Origin: Streptosporangium oxazolinicum
Lineage (GTDB): Bacteria > Actinomycetota > Actinomycetes > Streptosporangiales > Streptosporangiaceae
Reading direction: 5' to 3'
Length of the DNA: 64,000 bases
NCBI RefSeq assembly: GCF_039537505.1
Contig: NZ_BAABAQ010000004.1
Coordinates: forward strand, 124,001 to 188,000
Of the stretch, positions 7,207 to 15,646 are shown one piece after another (the stretch's first letter is position 1; each line of letters opens with the position of its first letter). The notes under the pieces are model-generated. The model worked only from the letters and a program-made list of their open reading frames with translations. It had not been told where the DNA came from and did no database searches. The translations under genes and the position numbers were made by a program.

Positions 7207-9249
7207 TTATGCCTTGACGTCCTCGTTCCGTGCCGCCTCCTGGCGCGGACGGCGTACGGCGCCCGGCGCGAAGGGCTCGGGGCGGCCCTTGAGCCGGTCG
7301 GAGGAGTGCAGCTGCCAGGGCACGCTGATGACCATCACGCCTGGCTGGAACAGCAGGCGGCCCTTCAGGCGCAGCGCGCTCTGGTTGTGCAGGATGTGCT
7401 CCCACCAGTGGCCGACGACGTATTCGGGAATGTAGACGCTCACCACGTCCCGGGGGGAACGGCGGCGCAGCGACTTGACGTACTCCAGGACCGGCCGGGT
7501 GATCTCGCGGTAGGGCGAGTCGAGCATCTTCAGCGGCACCGGGATACCGCGCCGCTCCCACTCCTCCTGCAGCGCCCTGGCCTCCGGGCCCTCCACGCCC
7601 ACGGTGACCGCCTCCAGCGTGGAGGGCCGGGTGGCGCGGGCGTAGGCGAGGGCGCGCAGGGTCGGCTTGTGGATCTTGGAGACCAGGACGACAGCGTGGT
7701 TGCGCGCGGGCAGCATCGTCTCGTCCACCTGGGTGTCGTCGGCGACGGCGAGCTCGGCGGCCACGTTCTCGTAGTGGCGGTGGATGCCCTTCATCATCAG
7801 GAACAGCACCGGCATCGCCACGCAGACGATCCACGCCCCGTGGGTGAACTTGGTGAACAGCACCACCACCAGCACCACGCCGGTCATGACGCCGCCGAAG
7901 AAGTTGATCGTCCGCGAACGGAACATCTGGTGCCGGACCTTCGGGTCGCTCTCGGTCCTCAGGTGCCGGGTCCAGTGCCTGACCATGCCGATCTGGCTCA
8001 GCGTGAACGACACGAAGACGCCCACGATGTAGAGGTTGAGCAGGCGGCTGACGTCGGCGTCGAAGCCCCACAGCAGCAGGCAGGCCCCGGCGGCGAGGAT
8101 CACGATGCCGTTGGAGAAGGCGAGCCGGTCGCCCCGGGTGTGCAGCTGGCGGGGCAGGTAGCGGTCCTGGGCCAGGATCGAGCCGAGCACCGGGAAGCCG
8201 TTGAAGGCGGTGTTGGCGGCCAGGAACAGGATGAGCGCGGTGACGGCGGCGATGACGAAGAAGGGCAGCGAGCCGTTGCCGAAGACCGCGTCGGCCACCT
8301 GGGCGATGATCGGCTGCTGGTAGTAGCCGGGCCCGGCGGGCCTGCCGTCGATCAGGACGTCGCGGTAGGCGACGGCGGGGTCGGCGACCTTGACGCCCGA
8401 GGCCAGCCCCAGGGTGATGATGCCGACGAACATGGTCACCGAGACCAGGCCCATCATCAGCAGGGTGTTCGCGGCGTTCCTGCTCTTGGGCTTGCGGAAG
8501 GCGGGCACGCCGTTGCTGATCGCCTCGACGCCGGTGAGCGCGGCGCAGCCGGAGGAGAACGCGCGCAGGATCAGGAAGGCCGCCGCGAAGGAGGTCAGAT
8601 TGGACTGCTCGGCGACGATCTGGTACCCGGAGGTGGGGGCGTGCAGCTCGTCACCGAGGACGAGGACGCGGAAGCCGCCCCACGCGACCAGGCCGAGGAC
8701 GGCGAACATGAAGGCGTAGGTGGGGATCGCGAAGGCCGCGCCCGACTCGCGGATGCCGCGCAGGTTCACCAGGGTGAGCAGCACGACGATCACGATCGCG
8801 ACCAGCGGCTTGTGCTGGGCGACGTACGGGATGGTGGCGCCCACGTAGTCGACGCCGTTGGCGACCGACACCGCGACGGTCAGCACGTAGTCGACCATCA
8901 GGGCGCTGGCGACGGTCAGACCGGCGTTCGGGCCGAGGTTGACGGTGGCGACCTCGTAGTCGCCGCCCCCGCTGGGGTAGGCGTGCACGTTCTGCCGGTA
9001 CGACGCCACGACGGTGAGCATCACCCCGACGACGGCGAGGGCGACCCAGGGGCTGAAGTGGTAGAAGGAGACTCCCGCGAGCGAGAGGATGACCAGGATC
9101 TCCTGCGGGGCGTAGGCCACGGAGGAAAGGGCGTCACTCGCGAAAACGGGCAGCGCGATGCGCTTGGGGAGCAGCTGCTCGTGCAGCTGTGTGCTGCGCA
9201 GCGCCCGCCCGATGAACAGGCGTTTGACAAGGTCCGTCACCTTCGACAC
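7207..9249 (-). CDS. KimA-like APC-superfamily potassium importer
   Basis: 680 residues with about 12 membrane helices and a soluble C-terminal region of about 170 residues. Motifs such as PVFASDALSSVAYAPQEIL (residues about 34-52), YPSGGGDYEVA and ALTGVEAISNGVPAF are those of the KUP/KimA branch of APC permeases, whose B. subtilis member is a high-affinity K+/H+ symporter. The C-terminal domain (NHAVVLVSKIHKPTLRALAY) resembles a universal-stress-type nucleotide-binding fold. Two TrkA genes start 117 bp away in the opposite direction, which supports a potassium role. The gap is too short for a ydaO-type c-di-AMP riboswitch and none is seen. Confidence 0.85.
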   Translation of the reverse strand: MSKVTDLVKRLFIGRALRSTQLHEQLLPKRIALPVFASDALSSVAYAPQEILVILSLAGVSFYHFSPWVALAVVGVMLTVVASYRQNVHAYPSGGGDYEVATVNLGPNAGLTVASALMVDYVLTVAVSVANGVDYVGATIPYVAQHKPLVAIVIVVLLTLVNLRGIRESGAAFAIPTYAFMFAVLGLVAWGGFRVLVLGDELHAPTSGYQIVAEQSNLTSFAAAFLILRAFSSGCAALTGVEAISNGVPAFRKPKSRNAANTLLMMGLVSVTMFVGIITLGLASGVKVADPAVAYRDVLIDGRPAGPGYYQQPIIAQVADAVFGNGSLPFFVIAAVTALILFLAANTAFNGFPVLGSILAQDRYLPRQLHTRGDRLAFSNGIVILAAGACLLLWGFDADVSRLLNLYIVGVFVSFTLSQIGMVRHWTRHLRTESDPKVRHQMFRSRTINFFGGVMTGVVLVVVLFTKFTHGAWIVCVAMPVLFLMMKGIHRHYENVAAELAVADDTQVDETMLPARNHAVVLVSKIHKPTLRALAYARATRPSTLEAVTVGVEGPEARALQEEWERRGIPVPLKMLDSPYREITRPVLEYVKSLRRRSPRDVVSVYIPEYVVGHWWEHILHNQSALRLKGRLLFQPGVMVISVPWQLHSSDRLKGRPEPFAPGAVRRPRQEAARNEDVKA

Positions 9250-9365
9250 GTCTGCAGATGCTAGTCGTTATTACTCGGCCCCACTCACGCGGCACTCCTG
9301 GGGCGGTCCATACTGGCTGAATACATCGGGAACAAGATCCGCCTCACAGCGACCGGCGGGGGAGC

Positions 9366-10031
9366 ATGCATATCGTGATCATGGGGTGTGGCCGGGTTGG
9401 TTCGACCCTGGCGCACATCCTTGAGGACAGCGGCCACTCGGTCGCGATCATCGACCGTGACCCGCAGGCGTTTCGCCGTCTGCGGGCGGGTTTCCGGGGT
9501 CGCAGGGTGACCGGGATCGGCTTCGACCGGGACGTCCTGGAGGAGGCCGGCATCGAGGCGGCGGGCGCCTACGTGGCGGTGAGCAGCGGCGACAACTCGA
9601 ACATCATCTCCGCCAGGGTCGCCCGCGAGACGTTCGGCGTGGACAACGTCGTGGCCAGGATCTACGACTCCCGGCGCGCCGAGGTCTACCAGCGGCTGGG
9701 CATCCCCACCGTGGCCACGGTCCGCTGGACCGCCGACCAGATCCTGCGCCGCGTCCTGCCCGAGGGCGCCGAGCCGCTCTGGCGCGACCCCAGCGGGTGC
9801 GTGGTGCTGGCCGAGGTGGCCTACCACCCCGGCTGGATCGGCACCCCGACGAGGGATCTGGAGGCCGCGGCGGGCACCCGCCTGGCGTTCATCAACCGGA
9901 TCGGCGACACCCTGCTGCCCAGGAACGACTCGGTGGTGCAGGAGGGCGACGTGCTGCACGTCATGGCGGTCGAGGCCGACATGGACCGCATCAACAAGGT
10001 GCTGTCCGGGGCGCCGGAGGAGGAGCACTGA
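9366..10031 (+). CDS. trkA: TrkA-family potassium uptake regulator (first of pair)
   Basis: 221 residues. The N-terminal RCK domain has the NAD-binding motif MGCGRVGSTLAHILEDSG (residues 6-23) and the acidic strand end IIDRD. A TrkA-C domain follows from about residue 130. The ATG has GGGGGAG 2 nt upstream. These cytoplasmic subunits gate K+ channels or transporters in response to nucleotides. It overlaps the next gene by one base (TGATG), so the two are translationally coupled. It is divergent from the KimA-like permease, which is probably its partner. Confidence 0.9.
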   Translation: MHIVIMGCGRVGSTLAHILEDSGHSVAIIDRDPQAFRRLRAGFRGRRVTGIGFDRDVLEEAGIEAAGAYVAVSSGDNSNIISARVARETFGVDNVVARIYDSRRAEVYQRLGIPTVATVRWTADQILRRVLPEGAEPLWRDPSGCVVLAEVAYHPGWIGTPTRDLEAAAGTRLAFINRIGDTLLPRNDSVVQEGDVLHVMAVEADMDRINKVLSGAPEEEH

Positions 10032-10702
10032 TGCGCGTCACCATCGCGGGCGCGGGAGCGGTCGGCCGGTCGATCGCCGCCGAGCTCCTGGAGAACGGCC
10101 ACGAGGTCCTGCTCGTCGACATCGACCCCAAGGCCATCAAGATCGATACTGTGCCGCGGGCGGAGTGGCTGCTCGCCGACGCCTGCGAGATCTCCTCGCT
10201 GGACGAGGCGGGCCTGGCCGAGTGCCACGTGGTCGTCGCCGCCAGCGGCGACGACAAGGTCAACCTCGTGGTGTCGCTGCTCGCCAAGACGGAGTACGGC
10301 GTGCCGCGCGTGGTCGCCAGGATCAACCACCCCAAGAACGAGTGGCTGTTCAACGAGTCGTGGGGCGTCGACGTGGCCGTCTCGACCCCGCGCCTGCTGA
10401 GCGCGCTGGTCGAGGAGGCGGTCAGCGTCGGCGACCTGGTGCGGCTGATGACCTTCCGCCAGGGCCAGGCGAACCTGGTCGAGCTCACCCTGCCCGAGGA
10501 CGCGCCGGTCGTCGGCCAGCGCGCCGGCTCGGTGCCGTGGCCCACCGACACCGCCCTGGTCGCGATCCTGCGCGAGGGCCGGGTGCTGGTACCCACCGCC
10601 GACGACCCGCTGGAGGCCGGTGACGAGCTGATGTTCGTGGCCAGTCAGGAGGTCGAGGAGGAGCTGGCCGAGCTCCTGTCCCCGCACCGCACGCCCCGCT
10701 GA
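10031..10702 (+). CDS. trkA: TrkA-family potassium uptake regulator (second of pair)
   Basis: 223 residues with the same RCK_N plus TrkA_C layout: AGAGAVGRSIAAELLENGHE (residues 6-25), LLVDID at the end of the second strand, and a C-terminal part ending DELMFVASQEVEEELAELL. The start overlaps the stop of the first TrkA gene. Two adjacent TrkA genes (CeoB and CeoC in mycobacteria) are usual in actinobacteria and probably form a hetero-oligomeric gating ring. A clear hairpin terminator follows at 10770. Confidence 0.9.
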   Translation: MRVTIAGAGAVGRSIAAELLENGHEVLLVDIDPKAIKIDTVPRAEWLLADACEISSLDEAGLAECHVVVAASGDDKVNLVVSLLAKTEYGVPRVVARINHPKNEWLFNESWGVDVAVSTPRLLSALVEEAVSVGDLVRLMTFRQGQANLVELTLPEDAPVVGQRAGSVPWPTDTALVAILREGRVLVPTADDPLEAGDELMFVASQEVEEELAELLSPHRTPR

Positions 10703-10769
10703 GCCGGTCCTCCAGCACCGCACCCGGCGGGCTGGCCCGAGAGGACCGGCCTCCGGGGGGTACGGGAAA

Positions 10770-10793
10770 GCCCTCCGCGAAGGCGCGGAGGGC
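10770..10793. terminator. Bidirectional hairpin between the trkA pair and the DUF3159 gene
   Basis: Perfect 10-bp arms GCCCTCCGCG / CGCGGAGGGC with the 4-nt loop aagg lie between two convergent transcription units. Confidence 0.65.
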
Positions 10794-10812
10794 CGTGAGA
10801 CCCGGGGCGGGG

Positions 10813-11003
10813 ACCCGGCCAGCCGATCAGGAGACCGCGGGCCACACCGGAGCTCTACCGCGAAGGACCGCGAAACCCGTAGCCGGGCCCGCTGATCAGG
10901 AGGTCGCGGGCCACACCGAGGTTCTCCCGCGAAGGACCGCGGAACTCAGGACGGGCCCGCCGGTCAGGAGGTCGCGGGCTGCACCGGGGTTCTGCCACGG
11001 GCC
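10813..11003. repeat. Three diverged copies of a 68-69 bp tandem repeat covering the 3' end of the DUF3159 gene
   Basis: The motif g(a/g)tcaggag(a/g)(c/t)cgcggg(c/t) recurs at 10825, 10894 and 10962, giving periods of 69 and 68 bp. The third copy contains the last codons and stop of the minus-strand DUF3159 gene (RGRTPVQPATS). The second copy would encode RGRTSVWPATS, so the array is an imperfect duplication of the gene end. Each of the first two units also carries a short CCGCGaaggaCCGCGg-type palindrome. Confidence 0.75.
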
Positions 11004-11638
11004 AGGACCCACACCATGGCGGCGAGTGCCGCGATCTGGAGCGGCCAGCCCATCGCGATCTTGAGGATGCCCAGTTCGGCGACCGCGTCGTCCCGGCCGA
11101 TCAGGTAGACGGGGAGCTGCACCGCCACCCGGACCACGCACGGGATCATCAGCAGCCAGGTGAGCCTGGTGCACAGCCTCACCACGGCCGGATCCGCGCG
11201 CCACGCGGTCGGGTCACCGGTGACGGATCCGATGAGGAAGCCCACCACCGGCCATCGGGTGACGATCGACAGCAGCATCACCACGGAGTAACCGGCGTTG
11301 TAGAGGATGCCCGGCAGGAAGACGTCCTCCGCCTGGCCGGTACGGGAGGCGAAGAACGCGCCGATGCCGATGCCGATCAGGCTGTTGATCACGAACTGCG
11401 GCGTCGAGCGCTGCAGCAGCCGCACGGCGAGCAGCAGCACCGCGGCCGAGATGCTGACGATCAGGGACTGCTTCAGGTCCGAGGTGGCGATCCACATGCC
11501 GGTGAAGGCGATGGTGGGCACGGCTGCCTCGATGACGCCCCGCACTCCGCCGAAGGCCTTGGCAAGCTGGCTGCGGATCGCGGCCTCGACCGTGTCGTGC
11601 GCGGCGGTCTCGCCGGTGGTGGTCATCTTCTCGCTCAC
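10964..11638 (-). CDS. DUF3159 family membrane protein
   Basis: 224 residues: a soluble N-terminal helix (EAAIRSQLAKAFGGVRGVIEAAVPT) followed by six to seven hydrophobic segments, for example SLIVSISAAVLLLAVRLLQR, FVINSLIGIGIGAFFA and LQIAALAAMVWVLA. The motif SRTGQAEDVFLPGILYN is typical of the actinobacterial DUF3159 family. Its function is unknown. It heads a conserved actinobacterial order DUF3159, OB-fold, DUF3710, dut, all on the minus strand here. The last codons lie inside a tandem repeat. Confidence 0.85.
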   Translation of the reverse strand: MSEKMTTTGETAAHDTVEAAIRSQLAKAFGGVRGVIEAAVPTIAFTGMWIATSDLKQSLIVSISAAVLLLAVRLLQRSTPQFVINSLIGIGIGAFFASRTGQAEDVFLPGILYNAGYSVVMLLSIVTRWPVVGFLIGSVTGDPTAWRADPAVVRLCTRLTWLLMIPCVVRVAVQLPVYLIGRDDAVAELGILKIAMGWPLQIAALAAMVWVLARGRTPVQPATS

Positions 11639-11659
11639 CGTCTCGTGATCGTCGATTAC

Positions 11660-12052
11660 TCACGCACCGGCCGCTGGGCGCAGCTCGTAGCGCGGATTGA
11701 ACATGACTTTGCGGCCATCCTGCACGCTGACGAGCCCTTCCGCCAGCACCAGGCGCCCCGGCTCGATACCCGCGATCTTCCTGCGGCCCAGCCATATCAG
11801 GTCGATCACATCGGAACCATCGTAAAGCTCCGCCTCCAGTGCCGGAGCGCCCCCGCGAGGACGCAGCGTCACCGTCCGCAGGGTGCCGGTCACGCAGAAG
11901 CGGCGGCGCACGCCGCACGAGACGATGGGCGTGGCGCCGTGACGATCGAGATCCTGCTGAAGCTCGTCGGCCTCCAGCTCGGCCTGACCGGCGGTGAGCC
12001 GACGGAAGAATCCCCGCAAACCGCCTTGTTTATGCGGCTCCTGAGAACCCAC
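11660..12052 (-). CDS. OB-fold nucleic-acid-binding domain protein
   Basis: 130 residues from the GTG at 12052, preceded by AAGGAG with 6-nt spacing. A helical N-terminus (LRGFFRRLTAGQAELEADELQQD) leads into an OB-fold (RRRFCVTGTLRTVTLR ... EAELYDGSDVIDLIWLGRRKIAGIEPGRLVLAEG), residues about 40-125. This small protein is conserved beside DUF3159 and DUF3710 in actinobacteria. It may bind single-stranded nucleic acid; no catalytic motif is visible. The DUF3159 gene follows within 22 bp, so they are probably co-transcribed. Confidence 0.8.
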   Translation of the reverse strand: MGSQEPHKQGGLRGFFRRLTAGQAELEADELQQDLDRHGATPIVSCGVRRRFCVTGTLRTVTLRPRGGAPALEAELYDGSDVIDLIWLGRRKIAGIEPGRLVLAEGLVSVQDGRKVMFNPRYELRPAAGA

Positions 12053-12101
12053 GGACCTCTCCTTCACACACGGGTCGAACCAGCGTACGCGATCCGGCAC
12101 G

Positions 12102-12776
12102 TCATCGAATCTCGGCGATCTCCGGCCCCCGGTCGAACGGGTTGAGATCGGGCACCTCGCCCCCGGCGGCCTGCTGTTCCGCGGCCTGCCTGGCCTCGGG
12201 CGGCAGCCGGAGCTCGATCGCCTCCTTGGGGGCCATCGGCTCGTCGCCGCGTACCACGACTATGTCCCGGACGACACCCTCCAGCGTCGCGGCGACCCCG
12301 GCGTCCTCGGCGGCCTTGCCGCTGATCACCGCGCGCAGGAACCAGCGCGGCCCGTCCACCCCGATGTAGCGGACCGGCTGCTCGCCGCCCTCGGCCGGGA
12401 TCCTGGCGGCCAGCTCGACGCCGAACGTCCCCTCACGCTCCTCGGCGGTGCCTCCGGCGCCCTTGACCCCCTCGGCCAGCTCGGCCCTGACCTCGTCCCA
12501 GATCCCGCTCCGCTTGGGCGCCGCGAAGGCGTGCACCTGCAGAGCGCTCCCGTCGAACAGGACCACGGCGCCGACGATCTGGTCCCCGGCCAGGTTGAGC
12601 TGCACCTCGAAACCGGGATCGACCGGCAGGCGCATGCCTCCGAGGTCGACCCGCTCCCGCTCGGGGTGGGGTTCGTCCGCGTCCCACGGGCCCGACTCCC
12701 GCGACGGGACCCGCTCGACCTCTTCCGCCACGGCCTTGGCGGCCGGGGCCTTCTCACGACGGCTACGTCCGAACAC
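12102..12776 (-). CDS. DUF3710 family protein
   Basis: 224 residues from the GTG at 12776 (VFGRSRREK), chosen because family members start MFGRRRK and an AAGGAG site lies 10 nt upstream. After a charged, low-complexity N-terminus the DUF3710 domain runs from about residue 45 (ERVDLGGMRLPVDPGFEVQLN) to 200, including VRYIGVDGPRWFLRAVISG. Its role is unknown, but its place between dut and the OB-fold gene is conserved across actinobacteria. It is soluble, with no signal peptide. Confidence 0.85.
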   Translation of the reverse strand: MFGRSRREKAPAAKAVAEEVERVPSRESGPWDADEPHPERERVDLGGMRLPVDPGFEVQLNLAGDQIVGAVVLFDGSALQVHAFAAPKRSGIWDEVRAELAEGVKGAGGTAEEREGTFGVELAARIPAEGGEQPVRYIGVDGPRWFLRAVISGKAAEDAGVAATLEGVVRDIVVVRGDEPMAPKEAIELRLPPEARQAAEQQAAGGEVPDLNPFDRGPEIAEIR

Positions 12777-12950
12777 TTTCCTCACGCTCCTTGAAGATTC
12801 ACTGGTCACTCGTTCTCCGCCGGGCGCGGCGGGCGGTCTCCGGGGCCGACGGCGCGCCCCGCTCCCGGGTCACCGCCGGTCATCCCGCCCACCTCGCCGG
12901 GGTCACCGCCTCAGCGTCCGTCACTTCCTGTCAGCGCCTGCTGGCGCCTG

Positions 12951-13394
12951 TCAGCGGCCGGTGGACCCGAACCCGCCGGCGCCCCGCGCCGAACCCGGCA
13001 ACCGGTCCACCTCGTGGAACACCGCCTTCTCCACCTTCTGGATCACCAGCTGCGCGACCCGGTCTCCCCTGCGCAGCCGTACGGCGCTCTTGGTGTCGGT
13101 GTTGATCAGCGTCACCCTGATCTCGCCCCGGTATCCCGCGTCGACGGTGCCGGGCGCGTTGACGAGCGTCACGCCGTGCCTGACGGCCAGGCCCGAGCGC
13201 GGGTGGACGAACGCGGCGTACCCGTCGGGCAGGGCGATCGCCAGCCCGGTGCCGACCACGGCCCGCTCTCCGGGGAGGAGCTCGACGTCCTCGGCGGCGT
13301 GCAGATCCGCGCCCGCGTCGCCCGGGTGGGCGTACGAGGGCGGCGGCAGGTCGGCGTCAAGCCGGTGGATCAACACCTCGACGGTGTGGGTCAC
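12951..13394 (-). CDS. dut: dUTP diphosphatase
   Basis: 147 residues, the size of trimeric dUTPases. The five motifs are present: DAGADLHA (motif 1), PRSGLAVRHG (2), GTVDAGYRGEIRVTLIN (3), RGDRVAQLVIQ (4) and the glycine-rich GAGGFGSTG (5) at the C-terminus, which closes over the substrate. The enzyme hydrolyses dUTP to dUMP and pyrophosphate, keeping uracil out of DNA and feeding dTMP synthesis. The start overlaps the end of the upstream thioesterase gene by 4 bp (ATGA type), so the two are coupled. Confidence 0.95.
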   Translation of the reverse strand: MTHTVEVLIHRLDADLPPPSYAHPGDAGADLHAAEDVELLPGERAVVGTGLAIALPDGYAAFVHPRSGLAVRHGVTLVNAPGTVDAGYRGEIRVTLINTDTKSAVRLRRGDRVAQLVIQKVEKAVFHEVDRLPGSARGAGGFGSTGR

Positions 13395-13945
13395 GGGTTC
13401 ACCTCGTACTCGTGGTGCTCGTCGGCGATCTTCTGGATGTCGCCGTGCCTGGCGAAATGCTCCATGCCCACCTCGACGAAGAGCGCCGCGGCCCGCACGG
13501 CGACCGGCCCGTCCGGGGAACCGATCCGTCCCTCAGCCTCAAGGTACGCCTTCCTGCCGGACATGCCGCCGCACCAGGCTCGCAGATGCAGGACGGTGCC
13601 GACCGGGACCGGCGCGAGATAGTCGGTCTCCAGCCGGCCGGTGACGTAGGGGCGCTGGAAGAGCCACACGGACATGCCGATGACCTCGTCCATCGCCGCG
13701 GCGAGCACGCCGCCGTGCGCCAGGCCCGGCGCGCCCTGGTGGGTCTCCTCCACGGTGAACTCGGCGACCACCGTGACCCCGTCGGGGGTGAGGGCGGTCA
13801 GGTGCAGGCCGGTCGGGTGTTCGTCACCGCAGCCGAAGCAGCGGCTGTAGTGGGAGCCGAGCGGGGTGCCGGGGGCGGGCGCGCCGGGAAGCGGGCCCGG
13901 ACGGATCGCGTCCGGCGGGGGGGTGGTCAGGGCGGAACGGGTCAC
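13391..13945 (-). CDS. PaaI-type hotdog thioesterase
   Basis: 184 residues from a GTG at 13945. An N-terminal segment with a Cys pair (SRCFGCGDEHPTGLHL) is followed by a hotdog domain with the active-site helix GLAHGGVLAAAMDEVIG (residues about 85-101) and the strand VTGRLETDYLAPVPVGT. Family members hydrolyse acyl-CoA thioesters; the substrate is not predictable. It shares its position next to dut with other actinobacteria and overlaps dut by 4 bp. Confidence 0.8.
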   Translation of the reverse strand: MTRSALTTPPPDAIRPGPLPGAPAPGTPLGSHYSRCFGCGDEHPTGLHLTALTPDGVTVVAEFTVEETHQGAPGLAHGGVLAAAMDEVIGMSVWLFQRPYVTGRLETDYLAPVPVGTVLHLRAWCGGMSGRKAYLEAEGRIGSPDGPVAVRAAALFVEVGMEHFARHGDIQKIADEHHEYEVNP

Positions 13946-13956
13946 GGGGCAGAACG

Positions 13957-15201
13957 TTACCCCCTGGGCTGCGGTGATTCCTCATTCACCGGTTTTCCCG
14001 CCGCACCGGCCGGCTCCGGCCCACTGGAAGGCCCACCGGAAGGCCCACCGGGACCGGCGCCCGGACCACCGGGGCCGGGAGGCCCACCGGGATCGGGGCC
14101 GCCTGGTCCGGCGGGGGGCGGTGGCACCGGTGGCAGTGCCGGATGGGCGTCACCCCTGAGCTCCGGCAGCGCACGGTAGATCACCGCGGCCACCGGCACC
14201 GCCACGGCGGCCCCGGCGATGCCCGCCAGGATGCCGCCCACCGCCAGCACCAGGATGATCGCCAGCGGGTGGAAGTGCAGCACCCTGCCGACGATCAGCG
14301 GCTGGAGCACGTGGTTCTCCAGCTGCTGCTCCACCACCAGGATGCCGAGGAAGATCAGCGCGTAGATCGGGCCCTTGGCGCCGAGGGTGACCAGGGTGGC
14401 CACGGCACCGGCGAAGAAGATGCCGACGATGGGGATGAAGCTGGCCAGGAAGATCAGCACCGCGAGCGGCGCCCAGAGCGGCACGCCCATCCCCGCGAGC
14501 ACGATGCCCATGATCACGCCGTGTACGGCGGCCACCGCGACCGTGCCCTGCACGTAGTGCGAGAGCGTCACCCAGGCCGCCCGGCCCGCCCTGTCGACGC
14601 GGGGCGCGACCCCGCCGAAGCCCTTGAGGAACCACGACCAGATCCGGTCGCCGTCCTTGAGCAGGAAGAACGTCACGAACAGCAGCAGCACGATGGAGGC
14701 CAGCACCTCCAGCGCCACCGTGGCGCCGGTGAGGACCGTCTGGGTGATCTGGTTGCGCTGGGTGGTGATCTGCTTGCCGATCTCGTCGACCCAGCTGGTG
14801 ATCTGGGTCGGCTGCAGGTGCAGGGGCCCGGTGTAGAGCCAGTTCTCGACGGTCTTGGCCGTCTCGCGCACCTGGTCGACGAGGCCGGGGAACTCGTCGT
14901 TGGCACGCACCCCGATGATCCAGCCGGTGCCGCCGAGCACGGTGAGCGCGATGATCATCGTGAGCCAGGTCGCGTAGATGGGCCGCATGCCCATCCTGCC
15001 GAACCGCCGGGTGAGCGGGAACAGCAGCGCGGTCAGCAGGAGCGCGATGGCCACCGGCAGCACCACGATGCGCAGCGTCGCGATGAACTGGGCGAAGTAG
15101 AAGACCGCCCAGCCGATGATGATCAGGCAGAGGCTCCACATCGCGATGCGCAGCAACGTGCGAGGCACCAGGCTGGTCAGGCGTTCCCGATCGGAGATCA
15201 C
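13957..15201 (-). CDS. AI-2E family transporter (TqsA/PerM-like)
   Basis: 414 residues. Eight hydrophobic segments are arranged as in the AI-2E family: a first cluster (LIIIGWAVFYFAQFIATLRIVV, VAIALLLTALLFPL), a soluble loop with coiled-coil character (VDQVRETAKTVENWL), then VLASIVLLLFVTFFLLKDGDR and the C-terminal bundle with GAVATLVTLGAKG and EQQLENHVLQPLIVG. The last 60 residues are a Pro/Gly-rich cytoplasmic tail (PPGPGGPGAGPGG). Members export signalling or small molecules, or act as Na+/H+ antiporters, so the substrate is open. A hairpin and a possible Cys-rich microgene lie upstream. Confidence 0.85.
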   Translation of the reverse strand: MISDRERLTSLVPRTLLRIAMWSLCLIIIGWAVFYFAQFIATLRIVVLPVAIALLLTALLFPLTRRFGRMGMRPIYATWLTMIIALTVLGGTGWIIGVRANDEFPGLVDQVRETAKTVENWLYTGPLHLQPTQITSWVDEIGKQITTQRNQITQTVLTGATVALEVLASIVLLLFVTFFLLKDGDRIWSWFLKGFGGVAPRVDRAGRAAWVTLSHYVQGTVAVAAVHGVIMGIVLAGMGVPLWAPLAVLIFLASFIPIVGIFFAGAVATLVTLGAKGPIYALIFLGILVVEQQLENHVLQPLIVGRVLHFHPLAIILVLAVGGILAGIAGAAVAVPVAAVIYRALPELRGDAHPALPPVPPPPAGPGGPDPGGPPGPGGPGAGPGGPSGGPSSGPEPAGAAGKPVNEESPQPRG

Positions 15202-15263
15202 GTGTTCAGACTGTCACGCCGCGCAGGGAAATGCGCGGGGGTTGCCGACGGGACACGAAAAGC

Positions 15264-15291
15264 GGTGGCCCGGTCGTGCGGCCGGGCCACC
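15264..15291. terminator. Hairpin between the Cys-rich microgene and the AI-2E gene
   Basis: Perfect 10-bp arms GGTGGCCCGG / CCGGGCCACC with an 8-nt loop. It is the best terminator candidate in the 210-bp gap 15202-15411, which otherwise holds only GC-rich short repeats. Confidence 0.5.
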
Positions 15292-15411
15292 CGGCGTGCC
15301 TCGGGGACCGGCCCCACCCCGCGGAGGTGGACGCCCACCCACCGGGGCGGGCGCCCGCCCCGCCGGGGTCGACGCCCGCCCGGTCAGGGGCGGGCTCTCA
15401 CCCGGCCGAGG

Positions 15412-15486
15412 TCAGCGCTCGTCCGGCGGGCGGGAGATCACCCTGTCTTCGAGGTAGCAGCTGCAGTTGCCACATCCTGGCGGCAT
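15412..15486 (-). CDS. 24-residue Cys-rich microprotein
   Basis: An ATG at 15486 is preceded by GAGAGGAGGAC, a strong ribosome site with 5-8 nt spacing. The frame reads MPPGCGNCSCYLEDR and ends 9 residues later at TGA (15412-15414). It has C-x2-C-x-C near the N-terminus and a charged tail. It could chelate a metal or cluster, act as a Cys-sensing leader peptide, or be a tiny thiol protein. No partner is evident: the AI-2E gene follows after a hairpin and valS lies 160 bp upstream. I know of no named family. Expression evidence is needed, but the start context is better than for many annotated genes. Confidence 0.5.
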   Translation of the reverse strand: MPPGCGNCSCYLEDRVISRPPDER

Positions 15487-15646
15487 GCCCGTCCTCCTCT
15501 CAGCTGTGCTGCCTCGACCGTACGGCAGGATTCCCCGACGGGAAGGACAGATTCGCGTGCGCGCCCGGGGACGCTCCCCTGGTCGGCCGGGCGACGAGCC
15601 GGATCCCACCGGGAGGCGTCCACCCGCGTCCTCACTGTCAGGACTG

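Noticed and set aside
6421..9264. 947-codon plus-strand open frame
   Set aside because: It is antisense to the RNA methyltransferase and KimA-like genes. Its product is Arg/Asp/His-rich low complexity caused by GC-biased third positions on the other strand. No start signal was found.
9249..9366. c-di-AMP (ydaO) riboswitch in front of the KimA-like gene
   Set aside because: The divergent gap is only 117 bp and shows no conserved ydaO helices.
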